A stretch of DNA of 64,000 nt from Hyphomicrobiales bacterium (GCA_013911885.1 JACESI010000002.1:62001-126000); one strand, 5' to 3'. Positions 25,160-33,599 are shown, numbered from the stretch's first letter. Translations and numbers: made by a program. Notes: generated from the sequence alone by a model not told the origin.

Positions 25160-26031
25160 GGCAACAGCCCATAGCGGCGGGCAAGTGCCCGAACACCATC
25201 GAAAGCGCCCGCATCGGCCAGGACATAGCCGTCAGGGCCGTAGAGGTGCCGCAACATGGCGCGATGTTCGGGCGCGTTCAGCCGCAGCATGGCGGTCACG
25301 AAGTTTTCCTGCACCTCGGCGTCCAGTCCGGGGCGGGCAATCACCAGGTGGCTGGGGATCGGCTCGCTCTCGGCGATCCAGGTGACCTGGGACTGTTGGT
25401 CCGGCGCGAGCAGGAGATCGGCATACTGGCTGGCGCCCGCGGCATCGACCAGGCCCTCGGCCATTGCCTGCATCGCCTGCTGATAGCCGCCCGCGAAGAA
25501 CACCCGGCCGAAGAAGGCTTCCGACTCTGCGGGTCCGGCGATCAGTCCCGCACGTTCGAATTCAGCCAGCGGGTAGAGATAGCCTGACTCCGAAATCGGA
25601 TCGGCAAAGGCGATATCGCGCCCGCGCAGATCATCCAGCGTGGTGATGCCACTGTCGCGTCGCACGAAGACCCGTCCGGTGTAGTTGGGTGCATCGCGAT
25701 AGACCTCGGACAAGAGCGGCACCGCACCGATCTGCGCCTCGGCCAGAACGAAGGGCAGCGCCCCCATGAAGGAGATGTCTGCATCGCCGTTGCGCAGCGC
25801 CTCGACGGCGGCTGCGTGATCAATGGTCACGAAACCTTCGACCGGCACGCTGATCTGCTGTGACAGCCAGCTGGTGATGGCCTCGATGTCGCCTAGAAGC
25901 TTTTCAGGGTTCTCCTGCGGAATGAAGGCCAACCGCAACGGGGCAGACTGCGCGCGAACCGGTGCCGCGAGGGCAGCGAGACTTGCGCCGGACAGGGCAA
26001 GCAGACGGCGGCGGGAGAGCATGGAGTTCAT
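25156..26031 (-). CDS. PhnD-like periplasmic substrate-binding protein
   Basis: 291 residues from ATG 26031 (ATG 26022 possible). The signal contains SRRRLLALSGASLAALAA. The mature part has the PhnD fold pattern: LRLAFIPQENPEKLLGDIEAI, DISFMGALPFVLAEA, IAFADPISESGYLYPLAEF, and a hinge FFAGGYQQAMQAM. PhnD-type receptors bind phosphonate, phosphite or other small anions, but here the gene is coupled to a di-heme protein and controlled, I infer, by an MntR-like regulator. The substrate may therefore be a metal-related or redox-related compound; this is unproven. Confidence 0.82.
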   Translation of the reverse strand: MNSMLSRRRLLALSGASLAALAAPVRAQSAPLRLAFIPQENPEKLLGDIEAITSWLSQQISVPVEGFVTIDHAAAVEALRNGDADISFMGALPFVLAEAQIGAVPLLSEVYRDAPNYTGRVFVRRDSGITTLDDLRGRDIAFADPISESGYLYPLAEFERAGLIAGPAESEAFFGRVFFAGGYQQAMQAMAEGLVDAAGASQYADLLLAPDQQSQVTWIAESEPIPSHLVIARPGLDAEVQENFVTAMLRLNAPEHRAMLRHLYGPDGYVLADAGAFDGVRALARRYGLLP

Positions 26032-27911
26032 CAGAACGCCCTTTCTTCGATGGCTTGCGCCTCTGATTGAAATGCGGCCCAGCTTGCCTCTGCGGCGGCC
26101 CAATCGTCGGCGCGCACTGCTGCGCCAACGGCAGCCAGACGTTCGGCAAGGGAATAGATCTCGGGACGCGCGGCGAGATTCGCCATGGTGCCTGCATCCG
26201 CCGAGAGATCGGCGGCAACGGTGTCGGTCAACAGCAGGATATGCTCAGCGTCTCGGCGCGGCAGAAGCGCATCGAGGGTCGAGGCGAACGTGGTCAATTC
26301 CGCGAAGGCCAGCCGGAACGGCGTGTTCTCGGCATCAAAGACCTCATAAGGTTCATCCGCCGCGCCCACAGTTTCGAGGTAGGCGGTCAGGTCGGCGCGC
26401 TCGGGCTCGGTCAGGCCAAGGCTTCTGGTCGTGTCGAACCAGTCCACCACGGCGGCCAGCGTCGGCATCGAGCCGTCATGGAAATAGGGCGCGGTGTAGA
26501 CGGTCCCGAGCAGGGTCGGCGTGTCGAGTGCTCCGCCGCGCGACCCCTCATAGGCCGCAGTCACCGACCCGATGTCATGCGCTTGGCGATCCAGGAAATT
26601 CCCGTTTGGCACATGGCAGCTGGCGCAGGATTGACCGTCCAGCCCGTCAAAGGGCCGGTTGAAGATCGCCTCACCCCGCCATGCTGCCTCGGGCGCTGCA
26701 TCGGTCAGGCGGCCGTCGCCGGTCAGCATCGCGTTTGGCAGAAAGTCGAACTCGGTCATGTAGGCGACGATGGCGTCCAGCATGAAGGGTGTAGGCTCGG
26801 CACCGGCGAATTCGTTGACGATCACGTTGCGGGTGAAATCGCGAATGCTGGCAAACCGGCCATCACGGCCATAGGGGCCGGTAAACCGCAGCCCGCGCAG
26901 GCTGGGAATGTCGATCGGGTCGGCACGGCGGTCGTTGAACATCGGGTTGAAGAAGGTCCCGTCCACATCCACCGAGCCGGGGTTGTGGCTGGCACCGGGG
27001 ATGAAGAACCGCTGGTTGATGTCCGAACGGTTGTGGCAGGTCGAGCAGGCGATGCCAAGCTCGCGCGCCGGGCCACTGAAGATCTCGGGGCTGTCGAACA
27101 GCATGTCGCCATAGGCGATCAGCGGCAGGTCGGTCTCATCTATGCCTTGCTCTTCGAAACCCAGTACAAGCAGGGGCAACGGATCCTGATCGAAGATGTC
27201 AGAGCCCGGAGGCAGCGTCGCGGGAAGCGTCACCGCACGGCCGCTGAGGGCAATGGTTTCCGGCACGGCGGAGAGGGTTGTGCGCGGCGCAAAATCGGCG
27301 ACGCGGTAGTTGGCGGCGAGATAGTCGGAAATAACCACCCGCGCCGCCGTCATGGCTTCGTGGTCGGGTTCGGTCGCGCCAACACCCAGAACCCCGGTAG
27401 AGCCGGTGTCGCTGGACAGCTCCAGCCAGGCCCGTCCGAGCGCGCGGGCCGCTTCGGGGTCAGCGGCGGCGAGATGATCCTCGATCGCGCGATAAAGCTC
27501 GCGGGCCGTGCGTACCGTCTGCTGTGCTGCGGCGGGGCTCTCGGCCGCCAGCGCCGCGTCAAGCTCTTCGTCGATGCGGGCGGCGACAAGACGCGTCGCG
27601 GCCTCGAAAACCGCTTCCCGATCTTCGCGCGCGATGGCGGCCGTCAGCGCCTCGGTCGGCAGGGAGCTTTGGCCCGCGAGCCAATCGAGCGCACCTTGCG
27701 TGTATTCCGACCCGCGATAGGGCTCTTCCCAGGCGCGCTCCACCGCGTCCCAGGGAACTGGCGCGAGATTGCCGAGAAACAGGGTCAACCGGTAAGCGGC
27801 AGCCTCGGGCAGCCAGGGGGTCTCTTTGGCCGGGGTCGCGATCGCCGGCCCGGCGAGAAAGCCAATTGCCAGCGCGAAACCGCAAGCGAGAGTGGGAATC
27901 CTGATGTGCAC
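26031..27911 (-). CDS. Di-heme cytochrome c peroxidase-like (MauG/CcpA family) protein with long helical N-terminus
   Basis: 626 residues from GTG 27911, which has GGAG six bases upstream; the TTG at 27926 lacks a ribosome site. A signal peptide ends near GPAIATPA. Residues about 30-210 are helical and Glu/Ala-rich with no heme, of a type I do not firmly recognise. The C-terminal ~370 residues are a bacterial di-heme peroxidase domain: CSTCH (first heme), CASCHVPNGNF (second heme), GPYGRDGRF and the end motif YFHDGSMPTLAAVVDWF. Its stop overlaps the PhnD-like start (TGATG). The promoter side carries the TTAGCC palindrome. Confidence 0.88.
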   Translation of the reverse strand: MHIRIPTLACGFALAIGFLAGPAIATPAKETPWLPEAAAYRLTLFLGNLAPVPWDAVERAWEEPYRGSEYTQGALDWLAGQSSLPTEALTAAIAREDREAVFEAATRLVAARIDEELDAALAAESPAAAQQTVRTARELYRAIEDHLAAADPEAARALGRAWLELSSDTGSTGVLGVGATEPDHEAMTAARVVISDYLAANYRVADFAPRTTLSAVPETIALSGRAVTLPATLPPGSDIFDQDPLPLLVLGFEEQGIDETDLPLIAYGDMLFDSPEIFSGPARELGIACSTCHNRSDINQRFFIPGASHNPGSVDVDGTFFNPMFNDRRADPIDIPSLRGLRFTGPYGRDGRFASIRDFTRNVIVNEFAGAEPTPFMLDAIVAYMTEFDFLPNAMLTGDGRLTDAAPEAAWRGEAIFNRPFDGLDGQSCASCHVPNGNFLDRQAHDIGSVTAAYEGSRGGALDTPTLLGTVYTAPYFHDGSMPTLAAVVDWFDTTRSLGLTEPERADLTAYLETVGAADEPYEVFDAENTPFRLAFAELTTFASTLDALLPRRDAEHILLLTDTVAADLSADAGTMANLAARPEIYSLAERLAAVGAAVRADDWAAAEASWAAFQSEAQAIEERAF

Positions 27912-27928
27912 ACGTGTCTCCGTCAATT

Positions 27929-27942
27929 TTAGCCTTGGCTAA
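27929..27942. promoter_or_regulatory. Predicted MntR/DtxR-family operator in divergent promoter
   Basis: Perfect inverted repeat TTAGCC-TT-GGCTAA, 18 bases upstream of the GTG of the di-heme gene and about 60 bases upstream of the MntR-like gene. DtxR/MntR-family repressors bind palindromes of this general kind. I infer that it controls both directions. The palindrome is seen directly; the binding is not. Confidence 0.65.
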
Positions 27943-28000
27943 CTTATGCACCCCGAGCCAACATGTTGTCAATCGGGCAGCGATTTGGCATTGTCACCGC

Positions 28001-28459
28001 ATGACCGACCAGCTTTCACAGACACCCGACGATCTCGCACCAGGCACCCGCGCGCCCGAAGCCCAAGCCGACGGGTTCGCGACCGTGCGAGAAGCCCGGC
28101 GGAACGAAGTGGCCGAGGATTACGTCGAATTGATCGCCGACTTGATCCACGAACAAGGCGAGGCGCGCCCGGTGGACATTGCCACGCGGCTTGGGGTAAC
28201 GGCGCCGACCGTGAACAAGACGCTGAACCGTTTGGCGCGCGAAGGCCTGATCACCCGCGAGAAATACCGTTCGGTATTCCTGACGGTGGAAGGCCGCGCG
28301 CTGGCCAAGGAATGCCGGCGGCGGCACGAGATCGTGCTGCGCTTTCTCATCAGCCTGGGCCTTGACCCCGAGACTGCGGAACGCGACGCCGAGGGCATCG
28401 AGCATCACGTCAGCGAACGAACACTGGCGCTGTTCGCTGACTTCGCCAATCGGTCCTGA
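28001..28459 (+). CDS. MntR/DtxR-family metal-dependent transcriptional regulator
   Basis: 152 residues from ATG 28001; the 27914 start would run through the operator. The wHTH is ARPVDIATRLGVTAPTVNKTLNRLAREGLI with YRSVFLTVEGRALA as the wing. Metal ligands expected of MntR are suggested by AEDYVELI (Asp/Glu), RRHEIVLRFL (His) and GIEHHVSE (Glu/His). It is shorter than DtxR, with no SH3-like domain, as in MntR. Manganese is the family default; iron is possible. It is divergent from the di-heme/ABC operon. Confidence 0.85.
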   Translation: MTDQLSQTPDDLAPGTRAPEAQADGFATVREARRNEVAEDYVELIADLIHEQGEARPVDIATRLGVTAPTVNKTLNRLAREGLITREKYRSVFLTVEGRALAKECRRRHEIVLRFLISLGLDPETAERDAEGIEHHVSERTLALFADFANRS

Positions 28460-28465
28460 TCGGCC

Positions 28466-29125
28466 TCAGCTATTCTCGACAGCGAACCGCACATCGGCGA
28501 TCAGGCTTTCTGCGCTGAAATTCTCTAGTCGCCTGCCGTTCAGGAAGAATGTCGGTGTCTGACGGATTCCGACGGCTTCGACATCGGCCATGTCCTGATT
28601 GAGGATGCCGGTTATCCCCGGAAACAGTCTGTCGGTTCCGGCCTGCACGACGTCCAGGCCAGCGTCCCCGGCGATTTCCCAGGCAACGTCCATTTGTGGT
28701 GAACCGTGAACAGCCCAGCCGGGTTGCTGTTCCAGCAGCGCATCCAGCACCGGCTCGAACTTGTCCTGCATCCGTGCGGCCTCGAGGATACGCACAGCCT
28801 CGTCCGAGCCTTCGTGGAACACAGTATAGCGCAGGACGACACGGACCTGGGTCGGGAACTGGCGCCGGATCTCTTGCACCACAGGGTGGTAGGCCCGGCA
28901 GGCCTCGCAGGAGGGGTCAAAGAACTCGACCAGTGTGACCGGCGCATCCACAGGACCGAAGCTCGGGGAATAGTCCCGAATGAGCAAATCGGCTTCAACA
29001 GCAGGTGCCGCGGCGGCTGCGGCTTCGGCCTCTGCTTTTCGGCGGCGGGTCAGGACGACGGCACCGCCGGCGAAGGCGGCAAGTGCAAGGGTCGATGCCC
29101 CGATCAAGAGAGTGCGGCGGTTCAT
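28466..29125 (-). CDS. DsbA-like thiol-disulfide oxidoreductase
   Basis: 219 residues from ATG 29125; upstream ORF extension lies inside DsbB. N-terminal Tat-like or Sec signal (MNRRTLLIGASTLALAAFAGG) and an Ala-rich linker lead into the DsbA fold with FFDPSCEACRAYHPVV (CEAC redox pair) and the cis-Pro motif GIRQTPTFFLNGRRL. The family oxidises periplasmic cysteines or, in some thioredoxin_4 members, acts as a reductase. A DsbB-like gene overlaps its start by four bases, supporting an oxidising pair. Confidence 0.85.
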   Translation of the reverse strand: MNRRTLLIGASTLALAAFAGGAVVLTRRRKAEAEAAAAAAPAVEADLLIRDYSPSFGPVDAPVTLVEFFDPSCEACRAYHPVVQEIRRQFPTQVRVVLRYTVFHEGSDEAVRILEAARMQDKFEPVLDALLEQQPGWAVHGSPQMDVAWEIAGDAGLDVVQAGTDRLFPGITGILNQDMADVEAVGIRQTPTFFLNGRRLENFSAESLIADVRFAVENS

Positions 29126-29559
29126 GCGCGGTTTCCTTTCGGCAATATGAGGCTGAAAAAGATCGCTGCAAAGGCGATCAATGAGAGATATGGGATCGGT
29201 AATCCAAGAATCACCTGGGCTTCGCCGGTGCAGGACGGGCCGTTCTCGGTGCAAGGAACGATGGGGGCGGGCAGGAGGCCGGCATAGAGCCCCGAATGCC
29301 ACGCCGCCAGCGCCAGCCCTGACAGGACCAGCGGCAAGGCGTAGGTGCGCGCCACGCCGTCTCCGCGCCAAAGCGACAAACCGAAAATCGGCACCAGCGG
29401 GAACATGGCAATGCGCTGGTACCAGCAGAGCGTGCAGGGCATTTGCCCCAGCACTTCGCCAATGAACAGCGCGCCAAGTGTCGACGTCAACGCGAACAGG
29501 AACGCGGCGGTGAGGAGCAGGTCGTCGCGCGAGAGGCTTTGCGTGTCAGTTTTGGTCAA
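29122..29559 (-). CDS. DsbB/BdbC-like disulfide bond formation protein
   Basis: 145 residues with four TM helices. The first periplasmic loop has the pair CTLCWYQRIAMFP and the second has C-x5-C in IVPCTENGPSCTGEAQ. Quinone-linked reoxidation of the DsbA-like partner is the expected job. It overlaps DsbA by four bases and lspA by 14 bases. Confidence 0.9.
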   Translation of the reverse strand: MTKTDTQSLSRDDLLLTAAFLFALTSTLGALFIGEVLGQMPCTLCWYQRIAMFPLVPIFGLSLWRGDGVARTYALPLVLSGLALAAWHSGLYAGLLPAPIVPCTENGPSCTGEAQVILGLPIPYLSLIAFAAIFFSLILPKGNRA

Positions 29560-30031
29560 GAACGGGCTCCTTGCAGCGTCGAAGGGGAAGCGAGGCCGCG
29601 AGGATCAGGACCGCACCCAAAGTGATTGCAATATCGGCAACGTTGAACGTGGGCCAGTGCCAGTCGCGCCAATAGAGATCAAGGAAATCGGTGACGGAAC
29701 CCTGCCGAAGGCGGTCGATGATGTTGCCAAACGCACCGCCCACAACCAGCGCAAAGCCTGCCCGCTCCAAGGGGTGTCGCGCTCGAAACGCCATGAGCGC
29801 GAAGACGAGAGCCAGTGCGCCCGTCATCGCCGCCATCAGGAGGGGCTTGCCCGCCATGACACCGCCCATCATGCCAAAGCTCGCGCCCTCGTTGAACCCA
29901 AGGGCAAGGTTGAAGCCTGGTAGGACCGGAACCGCGGTTCTCTCCGACAGCAGCGACAGCGCCGCGGCCTTGGTCAACTGGTCTGCCACCACTGCGGCAG
30001 CAATCAGCGAAATCAACATCACCCTTGTCAT
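29546..30031 (-). CDS. lspA: Lipoprotein signal peptidase (LspA) paralog
   Basis: 161 residues with four TM helices and the catalytic aspartate motifs of signal peptidase II: VADQLTKAA, GGAFGNIIDRLRQGSVTDFL and WPTFNVADIAITLG. It cleaves prolipoproteins at the lipobox Cys. It is placed in a metal-resistance operon rather than at the usual ileS-lspA locus, similar to the LspA-type PbrC part of lead resistance. It is probably a cargo paralog rather than the only cellular copy. Confidence 0.92.
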   Translation of the reverse strand: MTRVMLISLIAAAVVADQLTKAAALSLLSERTAVPVLPGFNLALGFNEGASFGMMGGVMAGKPLLMAAMTGALALVFALMAFRARHPLERAGFALVVGGAFGNIIDRLRQGSVTDFLDLYWRDWHWPTFNVADIAITLGAVLILAASLPLRRCKEPVLDQN

Positions 30032-30651
30032 TGTGCAGCCTTGTTCTTGACGCCGATCCAGCGTGGGACCGAGGCGGCGTAGCGGTCATAGTCCGGTCCA
30101 TGGGCCGCGCGCAGGGCGGCCTCTTCCGACCGGATCTGCGTGTTGGCGGACCAGAGAAACAGGAGCGGCGCAAGAACTGTAGGGACTGCGGGAAGTGCCA
30201 TGGCGATGCCAGCCAGTAGCGCCGCATGACCGACAAAGGTCGGGTTGCGGCTGAAGCGGTATAGCCCGCCCGAGACCAGATCGCCAGTTTCGCCACCCAT
30301 CACGCCAACGCGCCAGGAGGAACCCATCGACATCTGCGCGGCAAAGGCCACCATCGCGCCAAGACCTGACACAAACACCCCGATCAGGCCGAGAAGGACG
30401 GCTTGCCCTTCAGTCCAAAGCGGATCGATCTTGTGCAGTGCGGGCACTGCGAGCCAGAGGAGCGGCCCGAAGAACGCCAGCGTAAATGCCAGGCGGAAAC
30501 CCATGGCGGCAAACCGGTCGCGCCCTTTGGCGCGAGACAGCAGCCAGACGCTGCGACCTGCGGCTTGCGCTGCCAGCGAGCTGCCCCAGAAGAACAGCAC
30601 CAGATACCCGGCCAAAAGGGCCAACGCGGCCCACCCATATGATGCGATCAT
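30028..30651 (-). CDS. Isoprenylcysteine carboxyl methyltransferase-family membrane protein (1)
   Basis: 207 residues from ATG 30651. Four or five TM helices and the ICMT/PEMT motif GDLVSGGLYRFSRNPTFVGHAALLAG with a following EEAALRAAHGPDYDRYAASVPRWIG tail. The family methylates small groups using SAM in eukaryotes; bacterial versions in metal-resistance operons have no settled function. It overlaps lspA by four bases. Confidence 0.82.
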   Translation of the reverse strand: MIASYGWAALALLAGYLVLFFWGSSLAAQAAGRSVWLLSRAKGRDRFAAMGFRLAFTLAFFGPLLWLAVPALHKIDPLWTEGQAVLLGLIGVFVSGLGAMVAFAAQMSMGSSWRVGVMGGETGDLVSGGLYRFSRNPTFVGHAALLAGIAMALPAVPTVLAPLLFLWSANTQIRSEEAALRAAHGPDYDRYAASVPRWIGVKNKAAQ

Positions 30652-30652
30652 G

Positions 30653-31261
30653 TCACTGCTCTCGCTTGAAGGTGTTGGAGGTAGGGTCGCCGGACGGCTT
30701 TGGCCAGCCCAGTATGCGATGTGTCGAACGACGGTATTGCTCAAACGTGTCCCCGTGTGTCGCCGCCAGGGCGCGTTCCTCAAGCGGAATCGCCAGAACA
30801 TAGAGGATTGCCCAGGTCCCAAGTGCCGCCAGAACAGGCGGTTCCGGGATCAGCGCCGCCCAACCGGCAAGGCCAAGCCAGGTCGCCAGATAAATTGGAT
30901 TCCTGCTGAACCTGAACATGCCATCGACCTTCAGGCCTTTGTCTTCTCCGAACGCTTTAGCCCAACCCAGGCTGTAGGTCGCCCCGAAAGCAACGCCAAA
31001 GCCCACAACGGCCAAAACGCCGCCGATCAGTTCGCGCGGGCCGACGGAAGGGGGCAACCGCCCGGCCAGCGAGACTGCCGTAAGGACAACCAGCCCCCAG
31101 ACAAGGCCTCGGAACAAGACAATGAATGACATGTATTCAGCACTGTCGCGCCCTTTGGGGGGCCAGATCCCTTCATCCGCGCGCCAAAGGGCAAGTGCTG
31201 ATCTGGCAAGCAACGCACAGCCACATGCAAACGGTATCAATGCAAACCCAGCTGTCCACAT
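30653..31261 (-). CDS. Isoprenylcysteine carboxyl methyltransferase-family membrane protein (2)
   Basis: 202 residues. Hydrophobic helices and the motif GMFRFSRNPIYLATWLGLAGWAA, followed by EERALAATHGDTFEQYRRSTHRILGW, identify a second ICMT/PEMT-like protein, distinct from the preceding copy. Three bases separate it from the P-ATPase stop. Two such genes side by side between lspA and a zinc ATPase are a mobile metal-island arrangement. Confidence 0.82.
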   Translation of the reverse strand: MWTAGFALIPFACGCALLARSALALWRADEGIWPPKGRDSAEYMSFIVLFRGLVWGLVVLTAVSLAGRLPPSVGPRELIGGVLAVVGFGVAFGATYSLGWAKAFGEDKGLKVDGMFRFSRNPIYLATWLGLAGWAALIPEPPVLAALGTWAILYVLAIPLEERALAATHGDTFEQYRRSTHRILGWPKPSGDPTSNTFKREQ

Positions 31262-31264
31262 ATC

Positions 31265-33520
31265 CTATCCTTGCCGTTCCGGGTTGAACCGCAACAGGCG
31301 CAGCGCGTTCAGCGTTACCAGAACGGTCGCGCCTGTATCGGCCAGAATCGCGATCCACAGGCCGGTCAGTCCCAGAACCGAGGTTACAAGGAATACGACC
31401 TTGAGCCCGAGTGCGATGGTCACGTTCTGGCGGATATTGGCCATCGCGGCGCGGGACAAACGGATCGTGGCGGGAATGTCGGTCACCCGGTCGCGCAGGA
31501 TCGCCGCATCGGCGGTTTCCAGCGCCACATCGGTGCCCGATCCCATCGCCACGCCGACCGATGCCTGCTTCAGCGCGGGCGCGTCGTTGATGCCGTCGCC
31601 GATCATCATCACGCCGTCCTTGCTGCCTATCTCGCGGATATAGGCGAGCTTGTCCTCGGGCAGCATGTCGGCCTCGAACTGCAGCCCGAGGCTTCCGGCA
31701 ATCGCGGCGGCTGTGCGCGGGTTGTCCCCGGTCAGGATCACCGATGTCACCCCCATGGCGGTCAGCTGTCGTACGGCATCCTTGGCATCCGGGCGGGGCT
31801 CGTCCCGCATGGCAATCAGACCGAGCGGGGTCTTCTCGCGGAACACGGCAACGGCGGTTTTGCCGTCCTCTTCGAAGATCGTGGCCTGCCGAAGGCCAAG
31901 GCCATCGAGCCCGCCATGCTCCATCGCGTAACGGGGCGAGGACACATAGGCCGCAGCGCCGCCCACGGTTGCAACAACGCCCTTGCCCATCAGTGCCGTC
32001 GCGTCTTGCGACGGCAGCGCGGAAACGCCCGCGTCCTGGGCCTTGTTGAGGATCGCAATCGCCAGCGGGTGGCTCGACCCTGTTTCGACGCCCGCTGCGA
32101 CGGCAAGAAGCTCGGCTTCGGTGGTCGCCCCGAACGGCACAACATCCGTCACCTGCGGGCGGCCATGGGTCAGCGTTCCGGTCTTGTCGAAGGTCACGAA
32201 CCCGACCCTCGCGGCCGCCTCGATGACCGCACCACCCTTCATCAGCAGTCCGCGGCGCGCGCCGGTGGAAAGCGCTGAAGCGATGGAAGCTGGCACCGAG
32301 ATGACCAGCGCACAGGGGCACCCGATCAGCAGCAGCGCAAGGCCGCGATAGACCCAGGTGTCCCACGGCTGACCGAAGACAATGGGAGGCACCACGACGA
32401 CCAGAGCCGCGACGGCCACGATGGCTGGCATGTACCAGCGGCTGAACCGGTCGATGAAACGTTCGGTCGGCGCGCGGGCTTCCTCGGCCTCTTCCACCAG
32501 CCGGATGATGCGGGCGATGGTGTTGTCTTCAGGGCCTTTGGTGACTTTCACCCGCAGCGCGGCTTCGGTGTTGATCGCCCCGGCAAAAACCGCATCCCCC
32601 GGTCCTCGCGTCTTGGGTACGCTTTCGCCAGTGACCGGGCTTTCGTCCACGCCCGAGGTGCCCTCGATGATCTCGCCATCCGCCGGAATGCGGTCGCCGG
32701 GGCGCACCAATACGGTCTGGCCAATGGTCAGGCTGGCGGCGGGAACCTCGCGCGTTATGCCGTTCATTTCCAGCATTGCGGTCTTGGGCACCAGATTGGC
32801 AAGGGCGCGGATGCCGTCGCGCGCCTTGCCTGCCGCCACGCCTTCCAACACCTCACCCACGGCGAAAAGGAAAACCACTAGAGCCGCTTCTTCGGCGGCA
32901 TCGATGAACAGCGCACCAACCGCGGCGATGGTCATCAGGCTTTCTATGGTAAAGGGTTGCCCCAACCGCAGCGCCGCGAAAGCGCGCCGGGCCACAGGGG
33001 TCACCCCAATCAGGCAGGCCGCGACAAAAGCCCATTTGCCGATTTCGGGCGCCAGGTATTCTACGACCCAGGCCGCGCCCAGAAGTAGGGCGGTGAAAAT
33101 CACCAGCTTGCCCTTGGCCGTCTGAAACCAGCGCTTGCCGCGGTCGGCGGGGTCGTCATGCACATGGCCAGGGCTGCCATGGCGCGCTTCTTCACCCCGT
33201 GCGGTCGCGTCAGAGCCATGGTCATCGTGGTCGTGCCGATCCTGCGCGGCACTTTCCCCTGGCAGAACACCCCCCCTCTTTGCCGATGCTGCCCGCGGCG
33301 CAATCCCGTAGCCGAGGGCGCGCACTGTTTTTTCCACTTTGTCACGCCCCGACTGTGCCTCATCCAGCGTTAACCGCAGTCGTTCCGACATGATGGTGAC
33401 CTCGACGCCGCTGACACCGGGAATCCGCGCGACCGCATCCTTGATTTTCGTCGCGCAAGAGCCGCAATCCATGCCTGACACGGTCCAGTCGCAGGCGGTT
33501 TCGGTTGCTGTTTTCATCAT
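31265..33520 (-). CDS. Zn/Cd/Pb-translocating P-type ATPase (ZntA/CadA-like)
   Basis: 751 residues from ATG 33520 (ATG 33517 equal alternative; the 33559 start would almost touch the promoter -10). N-terminal HMA domain GMDCGSCATKI, then a His/Asp-rich linker (DRHDHDDHGSD, HGSPGHVHDD). Core motifs: CPC in LIGCPCALVISVP, phosphorylation site DKTGTLTHG, hinge GDGINDAPAL and the TGES loop. Soft divalent metals (Zn, Cd, Pb) are exported. A divergent MerR-family regulator and the operator between them support metal induction. Confidence 0.93.
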   Translation of the reverse strand: MMKTATETACDWTVSGMDCGSCATKIKDAVARIPGVSGVEVTIMSERLRLTLDEAQSGRDKVEKTVRALGYGIAPRAASAKRGGVLPGESAAQDRHDHDDHGSDATARGEEARHGSPGHVHDDPADRGKRWFQTAKGKLVIFTALLLGAAWVVEYLAPEIGKWAFVAACLIGVTPVARRAFAALRLGQPFTIESLMTIAAVGALFIDAAEEAALVVFLFAVGEVLEGVAAGKARDGIRALANLVPKTAMLEMNGITREVPAASLTIGQTVLVRPGDRIPADGEIIEGTSGVDESPVTGESVPKTRGPGDAVFAGAINTEAALRVKVTKGPEDNTIARIIRLVEEAEEARAPTERFIDRFSRWYMPAIVAVAALVVVVPPIVFGQPWDTWVYRGLALLLIGCPCALVISVPASIASALSTGARRGLLMKGGAVIEAAARVGFVTFDKTGTLTHGRPQVTDVVPFGATTEAELLAVAAGVETGSSHPLAIAILNKAQDAGVSALPSQDATALMGKGVVATVGGAAAYVSSPRYAMEHGGLDGLGLRQATIFEEDGKTAVAVFREKTPLGLIAMRDEPRPDAKDAVRQLTAMGVTSVILTGDNPRTAAAIAGSLGLQFEADMLPEDKLAYIREIGSKDGVMMIGDGINDAPALKQASVGVAMGSGTDVALETADAAILRDRVTDIPATIRLSRAAMANIRQNVTIALGLKVVFLVTSVLGLTGLWIAILADTGATVLVTLNALRLLRFNPERQG

Positions 33521-33568
33521 GATCTTTCCCTCGGCCCGCAAGCGGACAGTTGCCTTCATCGAATCAGG

Positions 33569-33599
33569 AACCTAATGTCTCTAGCAACTATAGCTTCAA
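33569..33599 (-). promoter_or_regulatory. MerR-family promoter/operator of the P-ATPase
   Basis: On the minus strand, -35 TTGAAG (33594-33599) and -10 TAGGTT (33569-33574) are separated by 19 bases that contain CTATAG-TTG-CTAGAG, an inverted repeat with one mismatch. This resembles ZntR/CadR/PbrR operators. It lies between the P-ATPase and the regulator. Confidence 0.72.

Noticed and set aside
26067-27932. 621-aa plus-strand ORF
   Set aside because: Antisense to the di-heme protein, Arg/Gly-rich with no domain; a GC-bias shadow.
33521-33559. Upstream start of the P-type ATPase at 33559
   Set aside because: It would put the start codon about ten bases from the predicted -10 box; ATG 33520 has a ribosome site and a normal HMA start.
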